Source: Agroathelia rolfsii (lineage: Eukaryota; Basidiomycota; Agaricomycetes; Amylocorticiales; Amylocorticiaceae). From it: a DNA stretch of 64,000 nt. The notes beneath the pieces are model-generated. The model saw only the letters and a list, made by a program, of their open reading frames with translations. It ran no database searches and had not been told where the DNA came from. Below, one piece after another: positions 49,505 to 61,469 of this stretch. Position numbers and translations under genes: made by a program. Location: assembly GCA_018343915.1 (NCBI GenBank), contig JABRWF010000007.1, positions 3,472,001 to 3,536,000 on the forward strand, in the 5' to 3' direction. Every line of letters starts with the position of its first letter. Position 1 is the first letter of the stretch.

Positions 49505-51512
49505 CTATCTAAGCAAGGTCTGATCTAAATGATTATTTGTAGCAGTTGTGGATGCCGAGGGATCAACTTGATCAAAACCAACAGTGGTAAGTACAACGTT
49601 GGCAGTCTCAACATCATGAGTAATATGAGCAAGCTCTTTCTGCATTGCTTCACGAGAATTGAGTCTATTTTATGGTGTAGAGGCAGTTAATAAACAAGCA
49701 GCAAAAATGGCTCAAAGAGCTCACATAGAAATAAGAGAACATGTATATACTGTATAATCAATTAAACTATAATTGTGAGTTCGAGTCAAAAAAAAAAAAA
49801 AAGGCTTACATCGCGTCATATTGAAATAAAAAGGGGTGTACGTTAGGCTAGGTTGCCTTACTAGTATCTGTAAGCCATTATTCACCGTGTTAATTAGATT
49901 TTTTTTTTTGAAAAAAAAAAAAAAAATACAATGGCAAAATGCACACACTTACAGTAGCGGCAGTAGCGATACCAAAAAGTCTAACAAATGTGGTGAGCTA
50001 ACTTGAACTTATGAAGCAAACAAGACCGCAAACAGTTACGTGGTGAGAAGTCCTAATAGGTCACAGTAAGCAGTCCAAGCATATCCCCATATTAAAGTAT
50101 CACTGCTTCATACCAGTGTTTATTGCATATCTAATAAGCTTATTGATGACACGATCCATACTAAACAATCAACGTGAAAACATATTGAGTTATTATCAAG
50201 GTAAATGATGGAAGATAAAACTTACCGGGCAAATGACGTTCGACTCTTTCGAAGATAGTGGATAGTACTTATCGAAATAGCCATATCGCAAATGGCCATC
50301 ACAAATATCCTTGTGCTTCCTGAGTCCTACATATTGAAGATTAAAATAAACTCCAGTGAACACTGAGCATATAAATTACCCACAGCAAGAAAGTCACCTT
50401 GCGCTAGTGTAGAACGTGTTGGTAAAATTAAACTTCGGAAGATTATTACTTCTTTGTTTCGATATGTAACTCATAGCTCACCTTATTATGCCAATAACTT
50501 ATGATCTGGTGGTCAGAGATATTTGAAAATCGATGAACAGAGAATAGTTATACTTATTGTTGAAACTATTAGTGTAATTTTAGATAAGTCTTACATTAAG
50601 AAACCCATACTGCTAGTAATCAACATACCTAGTAAAATTAAAGCCATAATCGCCTATATAACTGTCAGCACGAACAAAGACTACAACTTTGATCGGAGAA
50701 AGGACTGTTACAATTACGGCAGGAAGGAAACAGTGGCGACCATTGACTATTGAAACAGGCATATTAATCCGATGATTAAGTTCATTTTATATTTACTTAC
50801 GATAATAGATGCGCATAGCGAAAAAGCTTCAAAAATAACCCTGCTCATATCAACGTTTCAAAAAAAAACCCGTCTGAAACCTACCATTGTGTAATCGTGC
50901 TTAAAAATGTCTTTCACAATTGCTTAAAATACATGTTACTATATGTGTTTAAAGACACTTACAGAGACAATGGCTTCAGCCTGTAGGAGAGTAATCAGGA
51001 GAAAATAGTTACGGTATCATGTGTGTTCACTCCTACCAACAAACTCCTATAGTGTCCGTTAATATGGGCAGACGTATTAGAGTGAAGATATATACTCACC
51101 ATATAATTTTTCTTCTTATCTGCAAGTCATCAAAGGACTCAACGGTATAGGAATATGTAATATGGCCAATTAACGCTGCACTAATTGTTTCCAACATCCT
51201 AAATTGTTTGATGTCGGTAAATATAAACAAGATCATATGAAAATCACACACATCAAGACGCCAACCTGGATAAACTATCAAGTTGGATACTTCGAATAAA
51301 CTGGGACGGGCTTACCAGACATTTAAGAGGAGGTGGGTCATTTTCCGAGTATTCAGTGTAATACAAGTAACATTGCAAACACGTAATGCCAAAGACTCTA
51401 AAGTTGAGAATGCTTTAGCTCGCTAGCAGAAAAAGCACTCGATGTAAGAGACATACACCATTGACGTTACGGCTGCAACTTCCAGTGGACCTAGATTCCA
51501 TTCCGCTGACAT
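49505..51512 (-). CDS. Multi-pass membrane protein, DUF6534-like, array copy E
   Basis: Closest relative of copy D: exon 1 is again MSAEWNLGPLEVAAVTSM and about 450 bp at the 5' end, including introns, match almost base for base at an offset of about 3357 bp. The 18-nt microexon AEAIVS is at 50980-50963 (CTACAG...GTAAGT). The final exon is LNSREAMQKELAHITHDVET...VVLTTVGFDQVDPSAS and ends LDQTLLR, TAG 49507-49505. The 3' half has diverged from D. Poly-A/poly-T runs near 49787-49802 and 49901-49926 sit within introns near the 3' end. Probable multi-pass membrane protein, function unknown. Confidence 0.58.
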
Positions 51513-51822
51513 GGTGGGTAAGGGGTCGATACGAATGTTGTGCCAGCACTGGAATTCCAGAACTTAAAATAAAAGCGGTAAAACGTAAAGAAGCTGAGTA
51601 AGCTGACACTGATTGAGTTGCGGTGCGACATATCACGTTTGACAAATCGCAGCCGAGTATATTCACAGGACGAATGATGGAGTTAGAGTGCATCAGGGAC
51701 AGGTTTCAAAGTAACTTCGAACCGTTGTGGTGTGTGTCTGGATAAGGAACATCCGCATAGCATTCATTACAATGCGAATAAGATAGATACCGCTAATTTG
51801 GCACAGACACCGATTTGTATTA

Positions 51823-52144
51823 CAATCAAACCTGGATAAAGTCATGACACTAAAGTCATAACCCCGTTTAGTGCATATTTTTCGCATACTCCTATGTCAG
51901 TACACAAGGCAGGTCATATTGGCCACTGTCAAACAATTCCCACAATTAATAGCTCTGTAAAGCGACATTTTAGCCATTAATGTTCTATCCAACCATATTA
52001 GCAATGTTCCAGTCTGAAGAACGGAATCTTTGACCTGTGGGCTCGATTACATTTTTCTTGTACCAACCAGTGTACAGCCATAACCTCCTTTAAGCCATAA
52101 CATCTTGGCACTACCGATCGCATGCATTTATCCAGGTTTGACTG
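51823..52144. mobile_element. Tc1/mariner-like MITE, copy 2 (322 bp)
   Basis: Ends CAATCAAACCTGGATAAAGT (left) and TTTATCCAGGTTTGACTG (right) are inverted repeats, bounded by TA at 51821-51822 and 52145-52146. Related to the element at 26331; no coding content. Confidence 0.72.
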
Positions 52145-52384
52145 TAGCAGCCAACCAGCAGGCTCAATAAAGAGAGCTATGGTTATTGATGCTGCCCGCT
52201 AGTCTGAGAAAAAGGTAGTGTTGTCTCGAAGCAGCCGCCCTCCGGTGATCTTATGTCCGGAAAAGGCCCAAGGGATTATCGGCGAGGTCCGAAGTCTCTG
52301 AGACATACCTGTGTGTGTTGCTGTTGATATAGACACAACGTGAATACTGTAGGTTCTGGCGTAAATAAGAGCACCGATGCGTGG

Positions 52385-52500
52385 TGGGCTTGGTTAGGAC
52401 AAAATTTTCAACCTGAAGCACTGAATCTAAAAGAATAAGGGGAGGCGATAGACAGGACAAAACAATAGCATTCATGTATATTACTACGGTTTTGGACATG
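52385..52500. repeat. Intergenic direct repeat, copy 2
   Basis: Shares GAATAAGGGGAGGCGATAGA, ACAGGACAAAACAATAGCAT and ATGTATATTACTA with the segments at 48475 and 52836, with substitutions. Confidence 0.4.
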
Positions 52501-52835
52501 CAAATGTTAGTAATCCAGAACGAGGTTATCATTCCGTTTGTCCCTGCACATGGTCGTACGTAGGAAAACAGATAAAAGCGCGAATATTTGCATTGAGAGA
52601 AATTTATACATATAATCTAGTTAATCATGTAATCTCAAATCCGATGCTTCGAATCGCATGGATTGTAGTTCCAACAGCAAAGGTAACCATCTTGGCTCAC
52701 TTCGTGAAAAGGAAGGCAGGTTCTTGAAAACCGGCTCAGTCGACTTTTTTTCAATCGCTGATCGCGATTTTACTAGTAACGTTTTCCCCGACAGAGCCCC
52801 CATCATTATCAACCCGAGCACTAACGCGCGGTAGG

Positions 52836-53045
52836 TTTAGTGAGGACAAGATCTTAAGCACCAAGAGAATAAAGGGAGATGGCAGACAGAACAAAACAGT
52901 CCTAAGCAGGACTCCTGCAGGAGTACATACATATGATTAGTACTTGCATTCTTACAAGCCACGAAATTGATGAAAATAATGATGGACTTGAACAAGAGTT
53001 GGATACAAGGCTTTCTATTAGATATTAGGAGCCTCAGCAATGAGG
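52836..53045. repeat. Intergenic direct repeat, copy 3
   Basis: Contains AAGCACCAAGAGAATAAAGG, GAGATGGCAGACAGAACAAA, GAGTACATACATATGATTAG and CTTACAAGCCACGAA. It is a diverged relative of the segment at 48475-48650, which has CTTATAAGCCATGAA at the same place. Confidence 0.5.
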
Positions 53046-53930
53046 ACGTATGCAGCGGGTGATCAAGCAATATAGCAGCGGGGGGAATCCGAGGGGTAGG
53101 CATGCAAAACTACGCCCTCAGTGTTTTGACCTTGAATGTGTGGACTCGGACGTGAGAACCGCGCTGGAGGGATGACACGGAGCTCGATAGAAGTGAGGTG
53201 AGGAGAGCAAGGGGAATCACAAAAGGGGAGATAATGAGTGGGCACAGATCACACGGAGACACGAAGGGGACGCATCACTGGTGTTGATTCAACAGTGAAC
53301 CAGTAGGACTCTCCCAGAAACTATACATGAATAGAACAAAAGATGAGATAGTTTCTGGGGCCATCAACATCAACGGATTGGTAAGGTAGTTAAAACTGAG
53401 ACCATGAATAATACAAGGTGGTGAGTAAGCTGGTCTAAGAATGATCAAGATAAGACAGATACAGGTAGGAACAAAAGCGAGAAGGTAGATATGTGAGACT
53501 GAGTGTGGGAACGAGCAAGAAGACAAGAAAAAGACGAATGTCAACAAACGGCGAAACCGTTTACGGAACAAAATTGTGCGGCGATCATAACATCGGAGAG
53601 TTAGAATGGAGGCTACACGTAATCAAGGCCAACATGCCGTTGCACTATTATCTTTGGATATGCCAAGTCAGTACCACATGTCTGTACACCTTACTAGGAA
53701 AGGTGGAGTGGCTAGACATGAGGGATATGGCATCAGCTCTTAGCAAAGTGCTGGCTTCCTGGGGATTACCCCAGTGGTAGCTAGAGTCAACCTATATATT
53801 TCACTGATTTGAATTTGTTGCCTCTAAGGCTATATATTTATAGTAGTATTTACCCTTCAATTAAACGCCATCTAAGTAAGGTACGATCCGAATGATTGTT
53901 AGCAGAAGTTGCGCATGTCGAGATGACAAA

Positions 53931-55890
53931 CTAATCAAAGCCGATAGTAGTAAAGATGACGTTGGCAGTCTCAGTATTGCAACTAGCACGAGGAAGCTCT
54001 TTCTGCACTGCTTCACGAGAATTGAGTCTGTGAGCAAAAAAGAAAGAAAGAGATCAAGAAATGAGCAGCAGGAATCTCTCGAAGAGCATACATGGAAATG
54101 AGAGAACACGCATATACTGTATGATTGATTAAGTCAGGATCGTGTGTTTGAGACTTTGAGTCGAGACACAGCGGCTTACATCGTGTCATGTTGAAATAAA
54201 AAGGAGTGTAAAAAAGAAAATATCTGTGTGTCAGTATCTGTAAACCATCATTCACCATATTTATCAGATATTTTGCAAACGGTGAAGTGCATATTGTACT
54301 TACAGCAACAACCGTAATGATGCCAAAAAATCTAGAATAAATCATGATGCCGTCAGCTATCTCGAACCGATAAAGCAAACGCGAGTGCGCATGATTACGT
54401 GGTAAGAAGTCCTAGGCATTTATAATAAGTACTCCGAACATACTCCCATATTAAAGCATTGCTGCTTCATACCAGTGTTTAATGTATATCTGATGAGCTT
54501 GTTGATAGCACGATCCGTTCTAAACAGTTCACAGTAGTATACATGGTTCTAGCATATCGGTAGAGGCAAGCTGAAGATAGAACTCACCGACCAAGTGATG
54601 TTCGCCTTTTTCGAAGATGATAGATAGTACCCATTGAGATAGTTATATCACAAACGACTGCGACGAATATTCTCACGCTCCCTGAGTCCTAAACATTGAA
54701 AGTAATAGATGATTCTAGGAGCACTAAGCAATTAAATTACTCACGACGAACAAGTCATTTTCCGCTTTTGAATATGGTGCTGGCAAAATAAAACTTGTAA
54801 AATTAATATCCTTATCCTAATAAACAACTTCTAGCTTACCTTATGATAGCAATAGCTTCAATCTGGTTGTTAGAGAGGTTGACAGTTGGTAAATAGACGT
54901 TCATACATGTTGTTGAAACTATTGTTGTAGATATAGATGAGGATCAGGTTAGAGGACTCGGGCCAGTAAGATAAGTGATTAAACACACTTAGCAAAAGTA
55001 TAGCCATGACAGCCTATAAAACTGTTAACCGGAATCTAGATGATAGTTAAGGAAAGACTGTTACAATTAGGATTGGGAGAAAACGATGACGGCCATCAAC
55101 TGTAACAGAAATCTCAATTAAATGATTAGAAACTATTTTTATGTACTCACGATAATAAATACGTATAGCGAAAAAGCTAAACCGATTGTCCCATTTATTT
55201 TAATCTTTCCAAAAAATGAATTAAAATTTACCACTGGGTGATGGTACTCGAAAAAACCTTGCCCAGTCATTTAAAATGGGTAACATCATATTAAATAAAT
55301 ACAGAAACACGTACTGAGACAATTGTTTCCGCCTATAGGAAGAGAGTGATTAAAGGAAGTGAAGTAATTCAAGAATTGTTATACGCATTCGACGACGTTC
55401 GTTCTTACCAAAAAGCTCCTACGTAATCCATCACTACTAGTATGAGTAAACAGAAGGAAAGATTTATATTCACCATATAGTTCCTACTGGCATTTCCGGA
55501 TCTTCAAAGGACTTGACGGTATAGAAATAAAGAGCATGGCTGATGAAGGTTGCGTCAAGTGTTTCCAACACCCTAAATCCCTTGATTTCAGTGAATAAAT
55601 AGTAATATTACACAACAGAACTACACACATCAATACTCCAACCTGACATAAGCCGGTTACCTATTTGGATACTTCAATCAATTTGAATAGGCTTACAAGA
55701 CATTTGAGAAGAAGTGTATCGTTTGTCGAGTGTTCAGAGTAATACATGTAGCATTGGAGACACGTGATACCAAAAACCCTAGAGGTCAATTAAATTTTCC
55801 TAGTACAAATAGCACTTGGTTCGAGAGAACATACACTGTTGAAGTTACAGCTGCAATTTCCAGGGGGGATAGCAACGATTCTGTAGACAT
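53931..55890 (-). CDS. Multi-pass membrane protein, DUF6534-like, array copy F
   Basis: Minus-strand array member: exon 1 MSTESLLSPLEIAAVTSTV; 18-nt microexon AETIVS at 55332-55315 (CTATAG...GTACGT); final exon LNSREAVQKELPRASCNTET...VIFTTIGFD followed by TAG at 53933-53931. In copies D and E the codon at that stop is CAG (GFDQ). F therefore ends about 20 residues earlier than D and E, although the sequence after the stop still resembles theirs. This short C-terminal loss would spare all membrane helices, so the gene may still work. The internal exons were followed only in part. Confidence 0.55.
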
Positions 55891-56236
55891 GGTGGTTGAG
55901 TAGTCACTATGTGCGCTATCCCAGAACCGGGGGTCCTGGAATAAGAGTCATAAAATTTGCATAAAACCAAATAAGCTTCAAGTTGAATTGATTGAGTCTC
56001 GGTGCGACTACAACGTAGCAGGTTCGCTGAGTGCATCCACACGACAACCGATGGAGTTAGAGCGCATCAAGGGCAGATTCACAGTAATTTAAACCATCGC
56101 ACACTGTTTGGACGGAGAATGTCTCTATGGTGTCAATTACAGCGCGATTTGCATAGACACCGCTAATTTGGTATAGGCATTAAATTGAATGACTGCGTAA
56201 ATGGCAGCGGACTAGTAAGCCCCGGTTCAGACAGCT

Positions 56237-56531
56237 ACAGTCGACTTAGGCTCTGTCTAAAGTCGTGTTATATAAAAGTTATAAATCGCTCTACGACCGT
56301 GCTTCTTTCACCTACCAAGCTTGTAGAGTCTAATTCCCACGTCAAGATACCTGCCGAGTAGCTGCTTTATAAGGTAGAACTTCGGCGGTTGTCAACTTCT
56401 GGACTACATTTGACAGGAGCATGCACCGTACCTAGCTAGTTCTTCGGACCTACCTATTTCCGAAAAAGCTGCATAAAGTCATATTCTTCATTTCTTGGCA
56501 GCGATCACATTATTTTAGACAGAGTCGACTG
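56237..56531. mobile_element. Tc1/mariner-like MITE, copy 3 (295 bp)
   Basis: Left end CAGTCGACTTAGGCTCTGTC then TAAAGTCGTG; right end TTTTAGACAGAGTCGACTG. Flanked by TA (56235-56236, 56532-56533). The termini share the CAGTCGA...AAAGTC pattern with the elements at 26331 and 51823. Confidence 0.7.
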
Positions 56532-56743
56532 TATCACTATCAGAGCACCTGATGTGTGGGTTTTACTGATGGAGAGGCAGTTAGAGTCACGGATGGATAA
56601 AGTGCAATAGCTTAAAGGTTTCTGAGAGGACAGGAAACTTGAAGCGGACAACAGAACGAAATGCTAGCCTCCCCAAGGCGACAGCCGATCATATGTACTA
56701 CTGTGCTAGTGGAAAAAAGATTAACAGCAGTAGCGTTCAATCC

Positions 56744-57281
56744 TATCGATTCAGAGGCCGATTCAAAATCCGACTCAGCCATCGATGCAGGCGAAGCGAC
56801 TCGCGAGCCGCTTCAGCCCGCTTCGCCGATTCAAAATTCAGATTCAATCCTACACTGCATCAACCTCTGGCATTTCCACTATCCTCTCTCTCCCTTAGCA
56901 CATTTCAAGCTACTTTTGCCAGTAGGAACATCTTGTTTTGTACCTATACTGAGTGAGTAGAATATTAGAAATCCTCTGGAGGTTTTATATTTATGTAGGA
57001 AGGTTGTAAGGAGTGGTGTAAAAACATCTATATGAAATAATTGAAAATTGACATAGACCATTCCAAAAATCAGTTATGACAACGCTGCAGTAATGAATCT
57101 CATTTCTGAGGAGTAGCCATAATAAAAATTTATGGGATTCCAGTAGAAGTGGTCTATGAATCGCGGGAATGAGGTATTTAAATCTTGTCGTTCAGACCTG
57201 CAATGCTCGATTTAACCTTTTTTTGATTCCGCTCGTTGAATCAAGGCTGAATCGGATTTTGAATCAGACTCTGAATCGACG
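56744..57281. repeat. Inverted repeat, ~37-bp arms, ~460-bp spacer
   Basis: Arm 1 at 56744-56780 (TATCGATTCAGAGGCCGATT then CAAAATCCGACTCAGCC) matches the reverse complement of arm 2 at 57245-57281 with few mismatches. Arms and nearby spacer are rich in GATTC/GAATC. Could be a MITE of a third family or a fold-back element. Confidence 0.5.
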
Positions 57282-58227
57282 GGTTTGAAGGCCACTGTGT
57301 CACTGCGGCCGTGTGACTGCAGAGGAGCTGGATAGCGATCGTGACGCTGACCAGGCTCGCATTGCTTGCAGCCTTGTTGCTTTTCTCACTCCGTTGCCTC
57401 TTGTGTTGTTACCTACTCTCATTCTACTGCGTTCTACTGTGTAATATAGTCACTTTGTATAATCTTGGAGCTCACTCCTAGTCAACTCATTATTAGTCAC
57501 CCGTAGGCCGACTCCGACGTTCGCTGCGCTCACTCCAACCTTGTGTCCATAGCATTCTCTTCTCGCATATCATTTGAAAGGTGCCATGATGTTCGCAATA
57601 CAAACAACTTGGTAGATGAATAATGATGATTCCGTCCAGCGTCAAGATCATCGAAATCTTCGAATGATAGTTGCTCTATACAAGTGTGACTCGGAGCAAC
57701 CTGGTTGACATCAATTAACTATCTTCAGATAAGGGAGCAGTCGTGAGAAGCCACGTCTGGTCAACATGACTTGCATCATTCATAATGATACACCCACCCC
57801 ACATGCCCCGGTCAGGTCACATCTCATTTCACATTCAAAATTCAATAATAATATTTACTTCTCAATATTGACACGGAAAATTTAACGCAAGTCGCTGTCA
57901 CGACTCAGCGCCAACCCACAACAAGCAATCTAACTTTTATAAATGATGACTAATACTTCGACTCATCATAAGTTGATTGATATTGATGATTAGTTCATCA
58001 CAAGGACTCATCATCGTGTGATAAAAAACCTAAGCGGATTGCATTGTGATCTGTTGGTACAATATTGTAGTGCGGCACCGAGGTAGCCTGGCTTCTTATC
58101 ATGATCCCAGTCATGACGATTCCGCAAAGTGCAGTGATCCAAAATAGACCTGGTTTATTATATGCAAGTCATATCAAGAACTTAACTTCCTCTTGTCCCT
58201 GACCTAGAGTCTTGTCACTGCAGTAAA

Positions 58228-59628
58228 ATGGCCATTACTTTGGACGCTGCCACACTAATATCAATCTGTACTGAATCGATTTTGTATGGTAAGCCATTGC
58301 GCATGTCTAGGGAAAATTCTCAATGATTCATTTTTCGAAAGGCGTCTATTTGGTGTTTTACGTGGCTTGCATCTACATTCTAGTGCGAAAGCAAAGGAAA
58401 GGCCAGCCAATTAATAAACTTCTAATTGCGATATCGACTATTATGATGATATTCTCCACCTTTGTAAGTACACCAGCTGACGAAGTGATCGAAATCTCAA
58501 ATGTACTTGCAGCACCTCGTTTGTGACTTGGCCCGCGTTCTAGACGCTTTCTTGAGGCACACCGGGAACTCAAGCGATTATTTGATAGCAGTCAATAACA
58601 AGTTATACATTCTTAAAACAGCATCATATTTCATCCAGACTCTTGTTGGAGATGGTTTTATTGTATGTTTGTGCTGCGGATGTTATTCAAGGCTGGTGAT
58701 CTTCTCACCTCCTGTTAGATCTATCGCCTATACTGGGTTTGGCAAAGAGACAAGCGTATTGTTTTTCCATTTCTTTTTTGTTTTTTGGCTAGCATCGGTA
58801 AGAGAGCTCGTTAACTAAATATTGCATTACTATCTACTGATATTTTCCTTTATGTTAGGTGTCGGCATTGCACTTTTATATGTATTTTCGCATGCGACAC
58901 CCACAGAACAGGTCTTTAAACTGGAACGATTTGTCATATCATTCTTTGTCTTAACACTTTTCACTAATCTGTGTTGCACGTGTGCGTAAATTGTCTTATT
59001 TCGTTGATCAGTCAGCTAAGGATTCAATTAGGTCTCATTGCCTCTCGTATATGGTGGAAAACTCGGCAGATCGCCAAAACCGTGACCGTACGAGGGAGAA
59101 CAGCTATGCCGGCGATGGTCGTCATCATTGAATCAGGAGCAATTTATTCGACCTGCCTTGTCATTCTCTTGATTTTATACGAGATTGGCAGCTATGCTCA
59201 GTATTTCTTTCTTGATGCGGTACGTGATTAATTTGAACATTTTCTAATTTTTACTAAAAGAAACTTGCTTTTCTAATAGCTCAACCATATTATCGTAAGT
59301 ATTGTGCGTTACCTGTTTTTATGTCTTACCGACAGCGCCATACTTCTAGGGTATTGTATTCTCAATGATCATTGTCCGTATCGGTCTTGGTCTCCATTCG
59401 ACGTCCAAGCCCACTTCGGAAGCAATATCGACACTGTTTATCACTCCCCCAAGGTCCACTACGAGATATGAAACAAGAGCAAGCAGTCAGGTCCTGCCGG
59501 CGGAATCCCATACCATGGAACCGTTGCCCGTCAAATGGTCGCATGAAACATTCAACTATAACGGTGCAAATGAAGGAAAGTTGATCGGAATGCCATATAC
59601 CCAACAGTTTCCGAACACAGCTGCATAG
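58228..59628 (+). CDS. Seven-helix-like membrane protein (different family from the array)
   Basis: Multi-exon gene: MAITLDAATLISICTESILY (exon 1), GVYLVFYVACIYILVRKQRK, KLLIAISTIMMIFSTF, HLVCDLARVLDAFLRHTGNS then YILKTASYFIQTLVGDGFI, IYRLYWVWQRDKRIVFPFLF, later TRQIAKTVTVRGRTAMPAMV then VIIESGAIYSTCLVILLILY, and finally GIVFSMIIVRIGLGLHSTSK with a hydrophilic C-terminus ending TQQFPNTAA. The GDGF/I-YRLYWVW and VIIESGAIYS segments match a second large family of agaricomycete integral membrane proteins, distinct from DUF6534, often placed near F-box or 7TM clusters. Function unknown. Reading frames join at short introns without a visible break. Confidence 0.68.
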
Positions 59629-61469
59629 CGTAATTGCCACCTTAGTCTTGTGAGAAGTAACTTTTTCACTCTGCTGAGATGATAAGCTGTTTTTCGCGCA
59701 CGTTGTCAGCGTGGTAAGAATTTCTTGGCGATACTTCCCTATGTCATCAGCATGTATTAGTACATACTCACATCGATCGCGTATTTATTATGGATAAATA
59801 TTACTATTAAATATGTCGTGTACTTGCGAGCCATCCACCTCAATTTATGACTTATCTTATTCTTTGTATCAATGCCTTATGGGAAACATAGATATCACTC
59901 AGATAGTATTGATGCTCTAGTACATGTCCATTTACAGAAGAAGATACTCCAGATTCCGGAGCTTAGTTGAGCAGAATACGTCACATTAGATTAGGACTGC
60001 CAAGTTTATTGTTTTCACGTGTTTGTACGTGATCTAGAATACTCAGAACTGAGCTTGCACAGCATTTATATCATGATGATCGACTCTAACATTAGCGATT
60101 TCTCACCTGCCATTTGACTGATTCATCCCTTCCGATGTTTAGCAAGTTCTTGACAAGCTAGCAGAAGATATGTTAGAGAATACTAGGAAGTCACACTAGC
60201 ACCACACCACCGCTACGATGCTACACAGGGATGTCTATACATCTTTTCCTAACTATTATCAGAGTATCCACATTACAGAGCCGGTTTTTGTCTGTCCAGA
60301 GACGTCACAGGATAAGAATTGTAGTACTTAAAATGAAATCAAGGATCCATCCTGTTGAATTCGCGAGCTCAGCTATGGGGAAAATGGGGGATAAATTGCT
60401 AATAAACGCATGTCGTATCGTAGTTAGCTAGTACATGTATTTATACCCATAATGAACCAGGAGTGAAACAAATAAAGAGCACATATGGTAAGAAATGGAG
60501 AAGGGAGGATAAAAGTACATTCCTTGCTTTAGCTCGATAGCGAGGAACAAATGGAATTCAAATTCTCACACATCCTTGTTTCATACTTAATCATTTTGTA
60601 TGCCAGCACTATGAAGTCGCATTAGTCGCATGGGCCGCCGGATAATTTCGGTGGCTTCCCCAAGAGATCAAACAGCCACTGGCAAAAGGTTAAGATTCTG
60701 TCCAGAACGACGTTACGGTACTGGTGCATGAAATCTATTCCATCAGCTCTGCAGGATACCCCTGAGAAATATACTCCCTCGGTGTAAAGAGGACCCTCTT
60801 TGGTGTTGCTTGATGGGCTGGCTAGCCTCTATGCAGAGAGCGGCGGCGGCAGTGAATGGGAGGAAAGCACAAAATACTTTTCGAGCCCCAGCCGGATAGA
60901 AACCTGTGGGGAGAGAAGTGAGCAGCACTTCCCATAGTACAGAAGTGCCTCGATTCATCGCGTGAGCATCGATCCCCTCAACATTTAAGAGATGAAATAT
61001 TTAGATGGTGGTTGCTACTAGCCTTCCACTAAAGGATAAGGCTGAGCAGGGAAGGTGGCACCGTGACAGCCACTAGTGCAAGAGGAGTCTACCAGTTATG
61101 CGGCAAGCATGACGTTGTCTCGATGCGTATAGAAATGGGGTATAAATTACTGCACGGCTATTATGCCCTCTCACCGGCTGCAAAATAAATGGCAGAAAAG
61201 TCCATAGTGCACAGGCATGGGGAAGAAATGCTGATTTGGCCATAGTATAAAATACTAGGCTATAACTGGGAGAGAGCTTCAAGCATTGCTGAATCCGTAT
61301 TCAAGTGATGGGCACTACAACTACACGTGCTAGTACAACTGGAGTCGCATATTTATAAATTAAAAATGATATAGAGCCCTTAAAGAAATGTTCATCACGA
61401 CCGCCATTATCAGGTTGTGTGTATCAGGTTTCAGGAGTAATTGCTGCTGTATTACTACGTCACACAAGA
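59629..61469. other. Intergenic region
   Basis: About 1.8 kb; nothing recognised. Short minus-strand frames at 60743-60958 and 61073-61282 show no domain or splice linkage. Confidence 0.45.

Larger units (their letters stand above)
51513..53930. other. Intergenic region between array copies E and F
   Basis: About 2.4 kb without a supported gene. It holds a TA-flanked MITE (51823-52144) and two copies of the intergenic direct repeat (about 52385-52500 and 52836-53045). Open frames at 53275-53571 and 53493-53780 lack domains. Confidence 0.5.
55891..58227. other. Intergenic region with MITE and inverted repeat
   Basis: About 2.3 kb with no supported gene. It includes a TA-flanked MITE (56237-56531) and an inverted-repeat pair at 56744-56780 and 57245-57281. 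The overlapping open frames at 56639-56960 fall partly within the inverted repeat and show no domain. Confidence 0.5.
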
